From positions 29,580 through 93,579 of the forward strand of contig NZ_AODE01000018.1 in NCBI RefSeq assembly GCF_000525855.1: a stretch of DNA of 64,000 nt, read 5' to 3'. This DNA is from Listeria cornellensis FSL F6-0969. GTDB lineage: Bacteria; Bacillota; Bacilli; Lactobacillales; Listeriaceae. Below, one piece after another: positions 18,422 through 27,830 of the stretch (positions within the stretch are counted from its first letter, which is position 1; each line of letters begins with the position of its first letter). The notes beneath the pieces were generated by a model that saw nothing but the letters and a program-made list of their open reading frames with translations, was not told where the DNA came from and did not search any database. The translations under genes and the position numbers were made by a program.

Positions 18422-20159
18422 TTAAGTCAACTGTTGTTCTGCGAATGTTGCGTACAGTGGGTGACTGGCAACGAGTTCGCTATGTGTTCCGCGGCCAGTA
18501 ATTTCGCCGTGTTCGATAAATAGGATTTGATTCGCATTCACAATAGTGGATAGGCGATGGGCAATCACGAATGTTGTCCGACCTTCCATCAAGTTCGCCA
18601 AGGCTTGTTGCACGATGCGTTCTGATTGGCTATCAAGGCTTGCTGTGGCTTCATCTAGCATCAGAATTTTTGGGTCGCGAAGGAAAGCTCGAGCAATCGC
18701 GATACGTTGGCGCTGACCGCCAGAAAGTTTCACGCCACGTTCGCCGACTTCGGTATCTAGTTGGTTGGGCAGTTTTGCAATGAATGTGTCGGCGTAGGCC
18801 AGTTTTGTAACGGCCCACAGATCGTCGTCGCTGAATTCTTTATCTAAACCATAACATAAATTGTCACGAATCGTACCGGAAAGCATCGCACTTTCTTGAG
18901 AAACATAGCCGATTTGACTGCGCCAAGAATGAATCGAAATCTCGTTCAAGGGCTGACCGCCAATCAGGATTTCGCCAGAACTTGTTTTGTAGTAGCGTTC
19001 AAGAATCGCGAATAAGGTCGATTTACCGCCACCACTTGGTCCAGCGAAAGCGATAACTTCGCCAGGTCTTGTTTCAAACGAGATATCTTGCAAAATCGGC
19101 TCCTCTTCATTATAGGAGAAAAAGAGATTATTTGCAGTAATTTTCTTGCCGCTAACATCGACTGTGGCACCGTCATAAATATTTTCTTCCTCATGATCCA
19201 AGATTTCGGAGATGCGTTCTGTGGCACCTTTTGATTTTTGGAGTTGGGTGAAGAAGGTGACGAAGGATGTGACGGGAACGATGATTTGGAACAAGTAAAG
19301 TAGGAATGCGATAAGTGTACCGGTGGAAAGTGTGCCGGCTGAGACGCGGATACCACCGTAGCCGATGATTCCGACGATGACGCCCATCACGACGAAGAGC
19401 ATCAATGGTCCGATAACGGCTGTTACTTTGGCTTCGCGGACACCGAATCTTAATAAGCGTGTGATGCCAGACGTGCCATCGTTGATTTCTTTTGCCTCTG
19501 CATTAGACGATTTAACAAGGCGTACTTCGGATAATGTTTGGCTGATAGAGCCCGTGAAGTCGGCGGTTTCTTTTTGCATACCGCGGGATATTTTGAACAT
19601 TTTTTGGCCGAGTGGTGCGATAATAACGGCTGTAATTGGAACGGCAACGATGAGTAGCAATGTCATTTTCCAGTCCATGACAAACAGGATGGTGATGGCG
19701 CCGATAACGGAGATGACGCCGGTTACGAATTGCGGCAGGCTATCGGCAATAAGCTCTTTGATGACCACCGTGTCGTTAATCATCCGGCTGACCATTTCAC
19801 CAGACTTGGTATTATCAAAATAGGATACTGGCAAATGGAGCGTTTTTTTTCCATAGTTTTTCACGCATCGAAGCGACCATTTTTTGCCCCATTAGGTTAA
19901 GTAAGAAAATTGCAAAACCGTTTGTCACGGCTTGGAGGATAAAGACGGCGACGATGGTTACAATCAATTGCCAGCTCAGTGAGGACGGAGAAAAACCGTC
20001 GATCAAGTTTTTTGTGAATAGCGGGATTAGGAGTCCTGCCGCGGTTGTGACTAAACTTGCTAAAAAGCCGCCGATGATGACTGCTTTTGACGGCCTAGTT
20101 GAGATGAGTAGTTGAAAAAACTGTTTCCAGCTATAGGATGATTTCGATTTCTTTTTCAT
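18422..20159 (-). pseudogene. Multidrug-type ABC exporter (fused permease-ATPase), frameshifted at T8
   Basis: The two frames join into a half-transporter of about 578 residues. The first holds the first membrane helices (SKAVIIGGFLASLVTTAAGLL) up to REKLWKK and breaks at T8 19843-19850. One T fewer continues with TLHLPVSYFDNTKSGE, the intracellular helix typical of type I exporters. The ATPase has Walker A GPSGGGKST, signature LSGGQRQR, Walker B ILMLDEATASLD and H-loop IAHRLST. It resembles BmrA/LmrA homodimeric drug exporters. It heads an operon with a two-component system, so drug- or envelope-stress-induced export is likely. Confidence 0.88.
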
Positions 20160-20447
20160 GTTTTCTCCATTCCTTTCGATGTTACGGTATCTTTGTGAGG
20201 TTTCCCTCCTGCCACTCTAATATAAAGCAAGTTTGTGAATGGAATATGAACGAGTTATAATGTAATAATAAAAACTTTTATTTATAGATATTTTTTTGTT
20301 AAAAATTTGAACTAAATTTCCTTTTTTGTGATTTTAGGGCATAATATTTTACTTTTTGTTATTGAAAATCATATTTAAGACTGTATATGTGTCTAAATTA
20401 TAAATTTATCAGTGGTAATATAGTAGTCATTTTTAGTTATCATATGT

Positions 20448-20453
20448 TATAAT
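20448..20453 (+). promoter_or_regulatory. Candidate -10 of the Crp/Fnr-like regulator gene
   Basis: TATAAT 39 bases before the start codon. The -35 region is poor. The rest of the 330-bp gap 20160-20491 is very AT-rich and I see no other feature and no PrfA box in it. Confidence 0.35.
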
Positions 20454-20491
20454 TCAAAGATACATCCATTGGAAAGTGAGAAGGAGAGCCT

Positions 20492-21166
20492 ATGCTATTT
20501 CTAAAAGAAGGAAAATCAAGTATTACGGTGACGAAGTTAATAGAGTACTGTTTTGAAAATCCGGATTTCAATAAATATTGTTCGGTGAGCCGTACGAAAA
20601 AAGGCGATATTTTACGGAATAAGCAAGACGAAGAATTCAAAATATACTTTATTTTGAGTGGTATTTATGGCGTTGTAATACAGGAGGATAAGCCAAAAGG
20701 TGGTATTACGCGTTTTCTAGGGAAGCATGATTGTTTTGGATTACACCATATCTATTATGATGATTGGGAACCTAGCCAATTGTTGCTAAGTCTGGGACAT
20801 GGAGAAATTATGGAAGTAGATAGCACATTCTTGTTTTCTATTTTGGATCAGCATGAACAAGAAGGCACATTTTTCATGGCGCAGTGCTTGGCAGAAGAGC
20901 TACAGGAGTATCAATTTTTCTGCCAACTTACTTTTTTAAAGAAGGAAGAGCGAATTCGTAAGGTATTGCTGAAAACTGGGCTTGAGTTGGGAACGGAGAC
21001 CGATTATGGAATAATTTTGCCAAGACAACTTACGCAAGAGATCTTGGGAAGATATACAAATACGTCGCGTGAATATGTGGCTCACACAGTTATGAACCTG
21101 ATTGAGGCAGGAATTCTCCGCAATCGGCCGAAACCATTACTTATTATTGATAGAGATAGATTATAG
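20492..21166 (+). CDS. Crp/Fnr-family transcription regulator (PrfA-like)
   Basis: 224 residues with an N-terminal cyclic-nucleotide-like beta-roll (ILSGIYGVVIQEDKPKGG, GKHDCFGLHHI) and a C-terminal HTH (LTQEILGRYTNTSREYVAHTVM). The C-terminal helix pair matches the Crp pattern of E-x3-R recognition. Listeriae carry many such orphan Crp/Fnr proteins besides PrfA; no nucleotide-binding Arg is obvious, so the ligand is unknown. AAGGAGAG precedes the ATG. It is monocistronic, with a terminator at 21174. Confidence 0.85.
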   Translation: MLFLKEGKSSITVTKLIEYCFENPDFNKYCSVSRTKKGDILRNKQDEEFKIYFILSGIYGVVIQEDKPKGGITRFLGKHDCFGLHHIYYDDWEPSQLLLSLGHGEIMEVDSTFLFSILDQHEQEGTFFMAQCLAEELQEYQFFCQLTFLKKEERIRKVLLKTGLELGTETDYGIILPRQLTQEILGRYTNTSREYVAHTVMNLIEAGILRNRPKPLLIIDRDRL

Positions 21167-21173
21167 AAGGATG

Positions 21174-21209
21174 CTAGGCATGACGTGAATGTTGTGCCTA
21201 GTTTTTTTT
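21174..21209 (+). terminator. Terminator after the Crp/Fnr-like gene
   Basis: CTAGGCA pairs with TGCCTAG around a 14-nt loop, followed by T8. Confidence 0.8.
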
Positions 21210-21266
21210 GAAAAGACAGTTCGTGAGACATTTAGTGGCAAAAGGTATACAATGGTGTGGAAGTTA

Positions 21267-21280
21267 TGAAAGCGTTTAAC
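21267..21280 (+). promoter_or_regulatory. cre-like site ahead of the transaldolase gene
   Basis: TGAAAGCGTTTAAC matches 12 of 14 cre positions, 20 bases before the ATG. Weak candidate. Confidence 0.3.
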
Positions 21281-21299
21281 GCGTATGAGGAGGATGAAC

Positions 21300-21944
21300 A
21301 TGAAATTTTTTATTGATACGGCAAATGTAGAGGAAATCCGTAAGGCGAACCGAATGGGATTCATTGCTGGGGTGACAACGAACCCGTCATTGATAGCGAA
21401 GGAAGGTCGGGATTTTAACCAGGTCATCGAGGAAATTACGTCGATTGTGGATGGACCAATTAGCGGAGAAGTCGTGAGTTTGGAAGCTGAAAAAATGATT
21501 GAAGAAGGTCGCGTGATTGCGAAAATCCATCCGAATATGGTCGTTAAGATTCCGATGACGGGTGAGGGTTTGGCTGCGGTCGCGGTGCTGAATAAGGAAG
21601 GTATTAAAACAAACGTGACGCTTGTTTTCTCGGCAGCGCAGGCTTTACTTGCGGCACGAGCGGGTGCTACATACGTTTCGCCGTTCTTGGGACGTTTGGA
21701 TGATATTGGTTCGGATGGCTTGATTTTGATTCGCGACATTGCGGAAATTTTTGAGGTGCATGGCATTGATACGGAGATTATTTCGGCGAGCGTACGTCAT
21801 CCGATTCACGTGATTGAGTGCGCGCGTGCTGGGGCGGACATTGCGACGATACCGTTTAAAGTATATGAGCAAATGTTGAAGCATCCGCTGACTGATTCGG
21901 GGATTGAGAAATTCTTGGCGGATTGGGAAGCGACGCAGAAATAA
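21300..21944 (+). CDS. Transaldolase / fructose-6-phosphate aldolase family (TalC/FSA)
   Basis: A 214-residue class I aldolase of the short transaldolase family. [26 protein letters not shown], the Schiff-base Lys in [32 protein letters not shown] and ASVRHPIHV are all in order. It moves dihydroxyacetone units in the non-oxidative pentose phosphate pathway, or cleaves F6P in the FSA subgroup; motifs alone do not separate the two. ATG 21300 follows AGGAGG at 21288. The stop shares a base with the ATG of the next gene. Confidence 0.95.
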   Translation: MKFFIDTANVEEIRKANRMGFIAGVTTNPSLIAKEGRDFNQVIEEITSIVDGPISGEVVSLEAEKMIEEGRVIAKIHPNMVVKIPMTGEGLAAVAVLNKEGIKTNVTLVFSAAQALLAARAGATYVSPFLGRLDDIGSDGLILIRDIAEIFEVHGIDTEIISASVRHPIHVIECARAGADIATIPFKVYEQMLKHPLTDSGIEKFLADWEATQK

Positions 21945-22288
21945 TGAATAGGCAGTATATTGTAAAAATAGCGCACCAAGCATCAGAGGCGAGTCCACTA
22001 TTTGTGAATAAAAACGAGGATTTGTGGATTGGCGAGCATGACGGCAGGCCTGGCTGGACTTATTGCATGACAAAAATGTCTGGAAAAACTGGCTTGGTTC
22101 CTGAACAGATTATATCGCGTGCGAGTGAAGATTCTAAATCTGGCACCTTAACAGAGGATTATTCGGCGAGTGAGTTAACGGTGAAGGCCGGCGACAAAGT
22201 GGAGAGTAACCGAGAGCTGAACGGCTGGGCTTGGTGTATTGATGAGGATGGTAATGGAGGTTGGTTACCGCTTGAGAAATTGAATTAA
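21944..22288 (+). CDS. SH3-like domain protein
   Basis: A 114-residue protein without a signal peptide, made of two SH3-like halves. The first is YIVKIAHQAS to GLVPEQII and the second is TVKAGDKVESNRELNGWAW to GGWLPLEKL. It overlaps the transaldolase stop (TAATG) and is cotranscribed with it. Cytosolic SH3-like proteins of this size occur in Bacillus relatives with no assigned role. Confidence 0.75.
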   Translation: MNRQYIVKIAHQASEASPLFVNKNEDLWIGEHDGRPGWTYCMTKMSGKTGLVPEQIISRASEDSKSGTLTEDYSASELTVKAGDKVESNRELNGWAWCIDEDGNGGWLPLEKLN

Positions 22289-22334
22289 AAACGAGAAACA
22301 AGCCGTAGATTAGGATGGCTTGTTTTTCGTTTTT
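22287..22334. terminator. Bidirectional terminator
   Basis: AAAAACGAGAAACAAGCC pairs with GGCTTGTTTTTCGTTTTT. It closes the transaldolase operon and the opposing hydrolase pseudogene. Confidence 0.85.
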
Positions 22335-22817
22335 AGCTGAGAAATAATTTTGCGACGGGCATCTTCGCCTTCTGGAATAGGATACAGCGGGAAGATATGG
22401 GGATAGTCTGGATACTCGTAGTAAGTAGTGGTTTCCTTGTGTTTCTCAGCGAAAAGGTGAGTATCGGGATTCGTCAAATCGCCTGTACTACTAAAAATGG
22501 TACGTGGTGCTATATGGGTGAAATCACCGAAAAGTGGGCTGACAATGGGGCTTTGCAAGGCATGTGTATTGCGATACCATTCTCCGATTTCTTTTAGCGC
22601 GGGTGTCCCAACGATGTAGTCTTTTTCCTCGACGGCAGCTATGTCAGGATTGGAGAGTGTGAGATCGACAACTGGTGAGATGGCAATGATTTGCTTTGGT
22701 TGCGGTAGACCTTGTGATTGTGGACGCTAGTGCAGAACCTTGAAGGTACCAGAGTTTGTTTATCCTGCCTACTTTTGCGATGGTTTGAATCATTTTTAGT
22801 TGGATGCTGGTTTTCAT
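22310..22817 (-). pseudogene. Alpha/beta hydrolase (esterase) with an internal deletion
   Basis: From ATG 22817 (AAAGGAG ahead) the N-terminus reads MKTSIQLKMIQTIAKVGR and stops being homologous near residue 30. A different frame then gives the C-terminal third: PKQIIAISPVVDLTLSNPDI, DYIVGTPALKEIGEWY and the catalytic His region DYPHIFPLYPIPEGEDARR. The oxyanion HGGG and the nucleophile GDSAG segment, some 100 or more residues, are absent. This is genuine decay by deletion, unlike the homopolymer frameshifts elsewhere in the window. Confidence 0.75.
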
Positions 22818-22892
22818 TGGTTACGCTCCTTTAAATGTTTGGTAGTTAGTATAGCATGCGTGGTAGAATAGAGGCAAGGAACGGAGGCGGTT

Positions 22893-23168
22893 ATGATGAA
22901 GGATGAATTACTACAAATACCTGGAATTGGCAAGCGTTTGAGTGAGGCGCTACATAATATTGGTGTTTCTAAAATGGCGGATTTGAAAGGGAAGAATCCA
23001 CTGCATTTGTATGAGTTGATGTGTGAATTTGAGGGGGAGCGGGTCGATCGTTGTGTGCTGTACACGTTTCGTTGTGCTGTGTATTTTGTGGAGACGGAAG
23101 ATCCTGAGCCAGCGCTTTTGAAGTGGTGGAATTGGAAAGACCGGTTGTATCCTGGGGAGGTGGAGTGA
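22893..23168 (+). CDS. Helix-hairpin-helix protein (Cdd1 / pathogenicity locus family)
   Basis: A 91-residue protein. ELLQIPGIGKRLSEALHNIG is a helix-hairpin-helix DNA-binding motif, followed by DLKGKNPLHLYELMC and a Cys/Trp-rich tail (LKWWNWKDR), the layout of the Cdd1 family. GGAGG precedes the ATG. The stop overlaps the sirtuin start (TGATG), so the two are cotranslated. The role is unknown; nucleic-acid binding is likely. Confidence 0.8.
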   Translation: MMKDELLQIPGIGKRLSEALHNIGVSKMADLKGKNPLHLYELMCEFEGERVDRCVLYTFRCAVYFVETEDPEPALLKWWNWKDRLYPGEVE

Positions 23169-23863
23169 TGGGAACGCTTGCGGAGAGTTTGGCGAGTAGC
23201 GAACGGATTGTGTTCTTGACGGGAGCTGGTGTTTCGGTGCCTTCGGGAATCCCAGATTATCGCTCGAAAAATGGACTTTATACGGGGCGGGAAAACCCGG
23301 AGTATTTGCTGAGTGCGACGTGTTTGCGAAACGAGCCGGATAAATTTTATACGTTTGTGCGAGATAATATGTACTATCCCGACGCAGAGCCGAATGCAAT
23401 TCACGAAAAAATGGCGGAGATCGAGCGGCGTGCGGGAAAACAGGTGACGGTTGTGACGCAAAATATCGATGGCCTGCATGAAAAAGCGGGATCGCGCAAT
23501 GTGGTGGAATTTCACGGCAGTTTGTACCGGTGCCATTGCCAGAAATGTGGCATGACGGTGCGTTCAGAGCAATATTTGGAATCAGATAAACACGAGAACT
23601 GCGGCGGTATCATTCGCCCAGAAGTCGTACTATATGAAGAAAATTTGCCAGAAGACGCAATAAATGGGGCGTTAGCAGCGATTACGAAAGCAGATTTGAT
23701 AGTCATTGTAGGAACCTCTTTCAAAGTTAGCCCATTCTGTAACCTAACTGACTATCGCAAAAGAGGAAGCACGGTTTTCGCGGTAAACCAAGAGTTGCTA
23801 CGACTCCCTTTCCAATATACGATGATTCAAGACGACGCTGTCAGTATTTTTAAAGAATTGTGA
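23168..23863 (+). CDS. Sirtuin NAD-dependent protein deacylase
   Basis: A cytosolic sirtuin of 231 residues. NAD-binding LTGAGVSVPSGIPDYRS, the catalytic TQNIDGLHEKAG, FHGSLYRCHCQKCG with a CxxC zinc half, and the second zinc half near NCGGIIRPEVVLY are present. IVVGTSF-type GTSFKVSPF binds the ribose. The order Cdd1-like gene, sirtuin is overlapping. ATG 23168 is preferred to the longer 23123 because GGGGAGGTGG precedes it. Confidence 0.93.
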   Translation: MGTLAESLASSERIVFLTGAGVSVPSGIPDYRSKNGLYTGRENPEYLLSATCLRNEPDKFYTFVRDNMYYPDAEPNAIHEKMAEIERRAGKQVTVVTQNIDGLHEKAGSRNVVEFHGSLYRCHCQKCGMTVRSEQYLESDKHENCGGIIRPEVVLYEENLPEDAINGALAAITKADLIVIVGTSFKVSPFCNLTDYRKRGSTVFAVNQELLRLPFQYTMIQDDAVSIFKEL

Positions 23864-23952
23864 TTTCTTGCAGAACCCTAGCAAGTCATGGTAAAATTTT
23901 AAAAGTATGGACAAACTCCGAATGAAGTCGAGGTTCTTGTTTTATCCTTTTT

Positions 23953-24039
23953 TGGGTAGGATGAAGATTACGCTTTACACAAATCGAGCCAAACTGTTCG
24001 ATTGCGAACGCTTGTCGCCGATTTATATGGAGTATGCTC
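23953..24039 (+). repeat. Structured intergenic repeat, copy B
   Basis: The second copy of the element at 10464. It shares GGTAGGATGAAG, CACAAATCGAGC and ATTGCGAACGCTTGTCGCCG plus ATTTATAT, but lacks the 18-bp stem of copy A. It lies 29 bases ahead of the CorC-family gene, where a leader regulator would be. Confidence 0.55.
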
Positions 24040-24067
24040 TACACTACGAAAAGGAGTGGATGGTTGG

Positions 24068-25390
24068 ATGAACCCTGACCCCGAGAGTCAGCAGATTATT
24101 GTACAATTAATTCTTATTTTGGTGTTGACGTTACTAAATGCGTTCTTTGCTTCGGCAGAAATGGCGTTGGTATCGCTTAACAAAAACCGTGTCAGGTCGC
24201 AAGCGGTGCAAGGGGACAAGAAGGCCCAGTTGCTTGTGAAAATGATAGATGATCCGAGTCGATTTATCGCTACAATTCAAGTTGGTATCACGCTTGCTGG
24301 ATTCTTCTCCAGTGCAGCGGCAGCGACGAGTATCGCCTCAGTTCTAGGGACGCGATTTGGTGGGACTGCTTTTGCGAATGAAATGGCTGTAGTCGTTGTG
24401 ACGATTATTTTATCTTATATCACGCTTGTTTTTGGTGAACTTTATCCGAAACGGCTTGCTTTGCAAAAAGCGGAAGCGATATCTCGTTTTTCAGTACGAC
24501 CAATTATGATTATCAGTACTGTTTTAACGCCTTTCGTTAAATTTTTGTCGTTCTCAACGAATGTGCTCGTGAAAATAACGCGCATGGATAAGAATGAGAA
24601 TACGGAAAAAATGACGCGTGAGGAAATGCAACTTATTATTGAGACTGGTAGGCGTGATGGTGCGATTGAAAAAGCGGAACTCGATATGCTTCGTGGTGTT
24701 TTTGAAATGGACACGATTTATGCGAAGGAAGTCATGGTGCCGCGGACGGATAGCTTCATGATTGATGCGAATGAGGATTCGGGCTTGTTGGTAGATAAAC
24801 TTTTGGAGCGTAATTATTCGCGTATTCCGGTTTATTTGGACGATATGGATTCGGTGTATGGTATTCTGCATATGAAAGATGTATTTTTGGCGGCGAGGAA
24901 ACAAGGTTTTGATAATATCGACGTGAAAAAGTTAGTAAAAGAGGCTTTCTTTGTGCCGGAGACGATTTTTGTCGATGATTTGTTGAAAGCAATGCAAAAA
25001 TCACATAATCAAATGGCAATCTTGATGGATGAGTATGGCGGCGTTGCGGGTATCGTGACAGTGGAGGATTTATTGGAGGAGATTGTTGGCGAGATTGATG
25101 ATGAGTTCGATGCGTTATCTGACGAGGTGAAGAAGTTGGATGAGCACACGTTTATCGTGGAGGGCCGGATGCCGATTGATGACTTCAATGAAATGTTTCA
25201 CGTGGAACTTCCTGATAAGGGGATAGATACGATTGCGGGCTTTGTCCTGACGCAGCTTAAAACGATTCCAGATGATGGTGAAGAGGTCGTTTTGGAATAT
25301 GAGAATTTAACTTTTATCGTGACGGAGATTAAGGATTCACGGGTTGTCACGATACGAGTCGAGATAGAACAAGATAAGATGACAGAGTAG
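24068..25390 (+). CDS. HlyC/CorC (CNNM) family transporter with CBS pair
   Basis: 440 residues. A DUF21/CNNM membrane domain of four helices (LILILVLTLLNAFFASAEMAL at the start, VVVTIILSYITLVFGELYPKR later) is followed by two CBS domains (VMVPRTDSFMID, YSRIPVYLDDMDSVYGILHM, DEYGGVAGIVTVEDLLEE) and a C-terminal CorC_HlyC domain (FIVEGRMPIDDFNE). Such proteins export Mg2+ or Co2+. ATG 24068 is preferred because AAGGAG lies 11 bases upstream. Copy B of the repeat precedes it. Confidence 0.93.
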   Translation: MNPDPESQQIIVQLILILVLTLLNAFFASAEMALVSLNKNRVRSQAVQGDKKAQLLVKMIDDPSRFIATIQVGITLAGFFSSAAAATSIASVLGTRFGGTAFANEMAVVVVTIILSYITLVFGELYPKRLALQKAEAISRFSVRPIMIISTVLTPFVKFLSFSTNVLVKITRMDKNENTEKMTREEMQLIIETGRRDGAIEKAELDMLRGVFEMDTIYAKEVMVPRTDSFMIDANEDSGLLVDKLLERNYSRIPVYLDDMDSVYGILHMKDVFLAARKQGFDNIDVKKLVKEAFFVPETIFVDDLLKAMQKSHNQMAILMDEYGGVAGIVTVEDLLEEIVGEIDDEFDALSDEVKKLDEHTFIVEGRMPIDDFNEMFHVELPDKGIDTIAGFVLTQLKTIPDDGEEVVLEYENLTFIVTEIKDSRVVTIRVEIEQDKMTE

Positions 25391-25413
25391 GAAGATGAAA
25401 AATAATAAAGATT

Positions 25414-25448
25414 GCGTTTCAGGGCGATGTCCCAGAGACGCCTTTTTT
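25414..25448 (+). terminator. Terminator after the CorC-like gene
   Basis: GCGTTTC pairs with GAGACGC around a loop that itself pairs GGG with CCC; T6 follows. Confidence 0.65.
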
Positions 25449-25477
25449 AGTATAGACAGCTGGAAGGAATGGTTAAA

Positions 25478-26323
25478 ATGGGAACTTTAGTTGGTGGGAG
25501 CCGGCATACTGTGGGTTTGCAATCGGATGGGACTGTTATTGCGATTGGTGATAACAAATGTGGCCAATGTGCGCTTGAAATGTGGCATCATATCGTGGAT
25601 GTCGCAGCGGGGAGTGTGCATAGGGCGGCTAATACTGGTAATGCTCATACTGTAGGATTAAAGTCGGATGGTGGCGTTATTGCGGCTGGTTGGGATAAAC
25701 ATGGACAATGTGATGTTAATGACTGGCATGGGATTTCAGCAGTGGCGGCAGGGTGGTGTCGGACAATTGGCTTAAAATGTGACGGTAGTGTAATTGCTGT
25801 TGGGCGAAATAATGAGGGCGAATGTAATACGTCTAATTGGCAGAATATCATTGCTATTGCTGCTGGCGATTGGCATACTGTCGGGCTTGTTAAAACTGGT
25901 TCTGTGGTGGCTATTGGTAATAATCGCTATAAACAGTGTGCGGTTAGTGATTGGAAAAATATCATTGCTATTGATGCGGGATATCTTCACACGGTTGGCC
26001 TGCAAGCAGATGGTACCGTCGTTGCTATTGGGAAAAACATAGATAAACAATGTGATGTGGCTGACTGGCATAACATCGTGGCGATAGCTGCTGGTAGTAA
26101 GCACACTGTTGCGATTCAGGAGGACGGTGTTGTAGTAGCTACTGGCGACAATCGGTTTGGTCAATGTGAGGTTACTAGTTGGCGCGATATGGTAGCGATT
26201 GCCGCTGGTTGTGGACATACGCTCGGCTTGAAAAAAGACGGAAGAGTACTAGCTATTGGCGATAATAGTCATGGCCAATGTGATGTGCATACGTGGCATA
26301 ATATCCAAATTCCAATTTTATAA
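25478..26323 (+). CDS. RCC1-repeat protein, seven-bladed propeller
   Basis: 281 residues, almost entirely seven repeats of about 39 residues with the pattern AAGxxHTVGLxxDGxVxAxG then NxxGQCxVxxWxxI. Seven blades make a closed RCC1 beta-propeller. No signal peptide, membrane helix or extra domain is seen. A Cys follows GQ in most blades (seven or eight in all). ATG 25478 is chosen because AAGGA at 25463 is too close to ATG 25469. The terminator upstream and the gap downstream make it monocistronic. RCC1 proteins in Firmicutes have no agreed role. Confidence 0.88.
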   Translation: MGTLVGGSRHTVGLQSDGTVIAIGDNKCGQCALEMWHHIVDVAAGSVHRAANTGNAHTVGLKSDGGVIAAGWDKHGQCDVNDWHGISAVAAGWCRTIGLKCDGSVIAVGRNNEGECNTSNWQNIIAIAAGDWHTVGLVKTGSVVAIGNNRYKQCAVSDWKNIIAIDAGYLHTVGLQADGTVVAIGKNIDKQCDVADWHNIVAIAAGSKHTVAIQEDGVVVATGDNRFGQCEVTSWRDMVAIAAGCGHTLGLKKDGRVLAIGDNSHGQCDVHTWHNIQIPIL

Positions 26324-26416
26324 TGCGTCGCTTAATCTAAATGACACTTTTGGGACTTGAGATGTGCTTATATTATCGGTATGATGATGGTGTAGATGAA
26401 AACGGAGGTGCGTGGC

Positions 26417-27370
26417 TTGTCGAATATTAAGGATATTGCAAAACTGGCGGGGGTTTCGGTGACGACGGTTTCGCGGGTTTTGAATGAACATCCGTATGTG
26501 ACGGAGGAGAAACGTAAGCGTGTTCAAGAGGTGATGGCGGAGCTGGATTATAGTCCGAATCGGAATGCGGTGGATCTTAGTCGGGGGCGGACGAATACGA
26601 TTGGTTTTGTGTTGCCGTATAATGATCATCCGTGGTTTGATAAGGTGATGAATGGTGTGCTGGAGGCGGCTTTTGCGAAGTGTTATTCGGTGGTGATTTG
26701 TCCGACGGGGTATGACCGGGCGGAGGAGGAGCGTTATTTGCGGATGCTGAAAACAAAGCGGATTGATGGGCTGATTATTGCGTCGCGGGCGAATGATTGG
26801 GAGACGATTGGGCCGTATGCGAATTATGGGCCGATTGTGGCGTGTGAGTATATTAACGATCCACTGATTTCTTGTGCGTATGTGGATCAGTTCCAGGCGT
26901 ACATGGACGGATTTCAGATTTTGAAGGATGCTGGACACGGGCGTGTGGGGTTTACGGTCGGGCGTGAGGAGCAGTGGAGCAATAGCACGAAGTTGAAAAT
27001 AATGGCGTATGAGGCGGTTTTCGGGGAGCTGGATGAGGCGCTTATTTTGCAGGATTGCTATGATGTGGCGGACGGGAAACGGGCGGCGGAGGCATTTTTA
27101 GCTTTGGCGAAACCTCCGACGGCGATGTACGCGAATGGGGATGAGGTCGCGGCTGGGATGCATTATTATGTGACGCACCAGGAGCTGAACGTGCCACGGG
27201 ATATCGCGATTTTGGGCGAGGAGAATTTGCCGATTGCGGATGTGTTGGATATTTCGACATTGGATAAGAATTTGCGGGAGATTGGACGCGTAGCTGTGGA
27301 GCTATTTTTGAGTGGAAAAGTGGAGAAGAAACTGGTTCAGCATAAAATTATTATGCGAAATTCGATATAA
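26417..27370 (+). CDS. LacI-family transcription regulator
   Basis: 317 residues. The N-terminal HTH SNIKDIAKLAGVSVTTVSR plus hinge VLNEHPYVTEEKRKRV is standard, and a periplasmic-binding-like core follows (GFVLPYNDHPWFDKVMNGV, ILGEENLP). TTG 26417 is the likely start: GGAGGTG at 26403 lies 7 bases ahead and the family starts at this Ser-Asn-Ile. The ligand is unknown. No sugar operon adjoins it; a small protein and a HAD phosphatase follow. Confidence 0.9.
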   Translation: MSNIKDIAKLAGVSVTTVSRVLNEHPYVTEEKRKRVQEVMAELDYSPNRNAVDLSRGRTNTIGFVLPYNDHPWFDKVMNGVLEAAFAKCYSVVICPTGYDRAEEERYLRMLKTKRIDGLIIASRANDWETIGPYANYGPIVACEYINDPLISCAYVDQFQAYMDGFQILKDAGHGRVGFTVGREEQWSNSTKLKIMAYEAVFGELDEALILQDCYDVADGKRAAEAFLALAKPPTAMYANGDEVAAGMHYYVTHQELNVPRDIAILGEENLPIADVLDISTLDKNLREIGRVAVELFLSGKVEKKLVQHKIIMRNSI

Positions 27371-27434
27371 GGGCTTGACCTGAAACGCATTTCATCGTTT
27401 ATCTTTAGTGTAGAGATTAAAGGAGGCGATTGGG

Positions 27435-27803
27435 ATGCGTGTGGAAGGTATGTGTAAGGTGACGGCGAATTTTGGGATGGAGTTTCAGTACGGGGAGTTT
27501 TATTTGGAACGGGATTATCTTGTTTTTGATCGAAATTATAGCTTGGGCTTGAAAAAGCGGCAGACGTTTCCGATGGCGAAGTTGACGGATATTGTGGTTG
27601 TTCCGGAGAATGGACGGCTTTACGTGACGTTTTCGTGTGGGGGTATGAGTTTTGAATTGGATGAGGCTGTGGATGGTGATTTGGCTGCGTTTGCACGGGA
27701 ATTACGGACGGCGCGATATGGTGTGAAGCCGGAAGTACAACGTTTTAAATATGAGAAGAGACGACAGTATACGACGCATCACCAGCATCATTTTGTGGAG
27801 TGA
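27435..27803 (+). CDS. Conserved hypothetical protein, PH-like fold possible
   Basis: A 122-residue soluble protein. FQYGEFYLERDYLVF and LTDIVVVPENGRLYVTFSC suggest a GRAM/PH-like beta-barrel, and a helix DGDLAAFARELR ends it. The tail is basic and His-rich (HHQHHF). AAAGGAGGCG precedes the ATG. It lies between the LacI regulator and the HAD gene on the same strand. Confidence 0.65.
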   Translation: MRVEGMCKVTANFGMEFQYGEFYLERDYLVFDRNYSLGLKKRQTFPMAKLTDIVVVPENGRLYVTFSCGGMSFELDEAVDGDLAAFARELRTARYGVKPEVQRFKYEKRRQYTTHHQHHFVE

Positions 27804-27830
27804 GTGATGCGCGAGAGGGGCGGAATTTGA

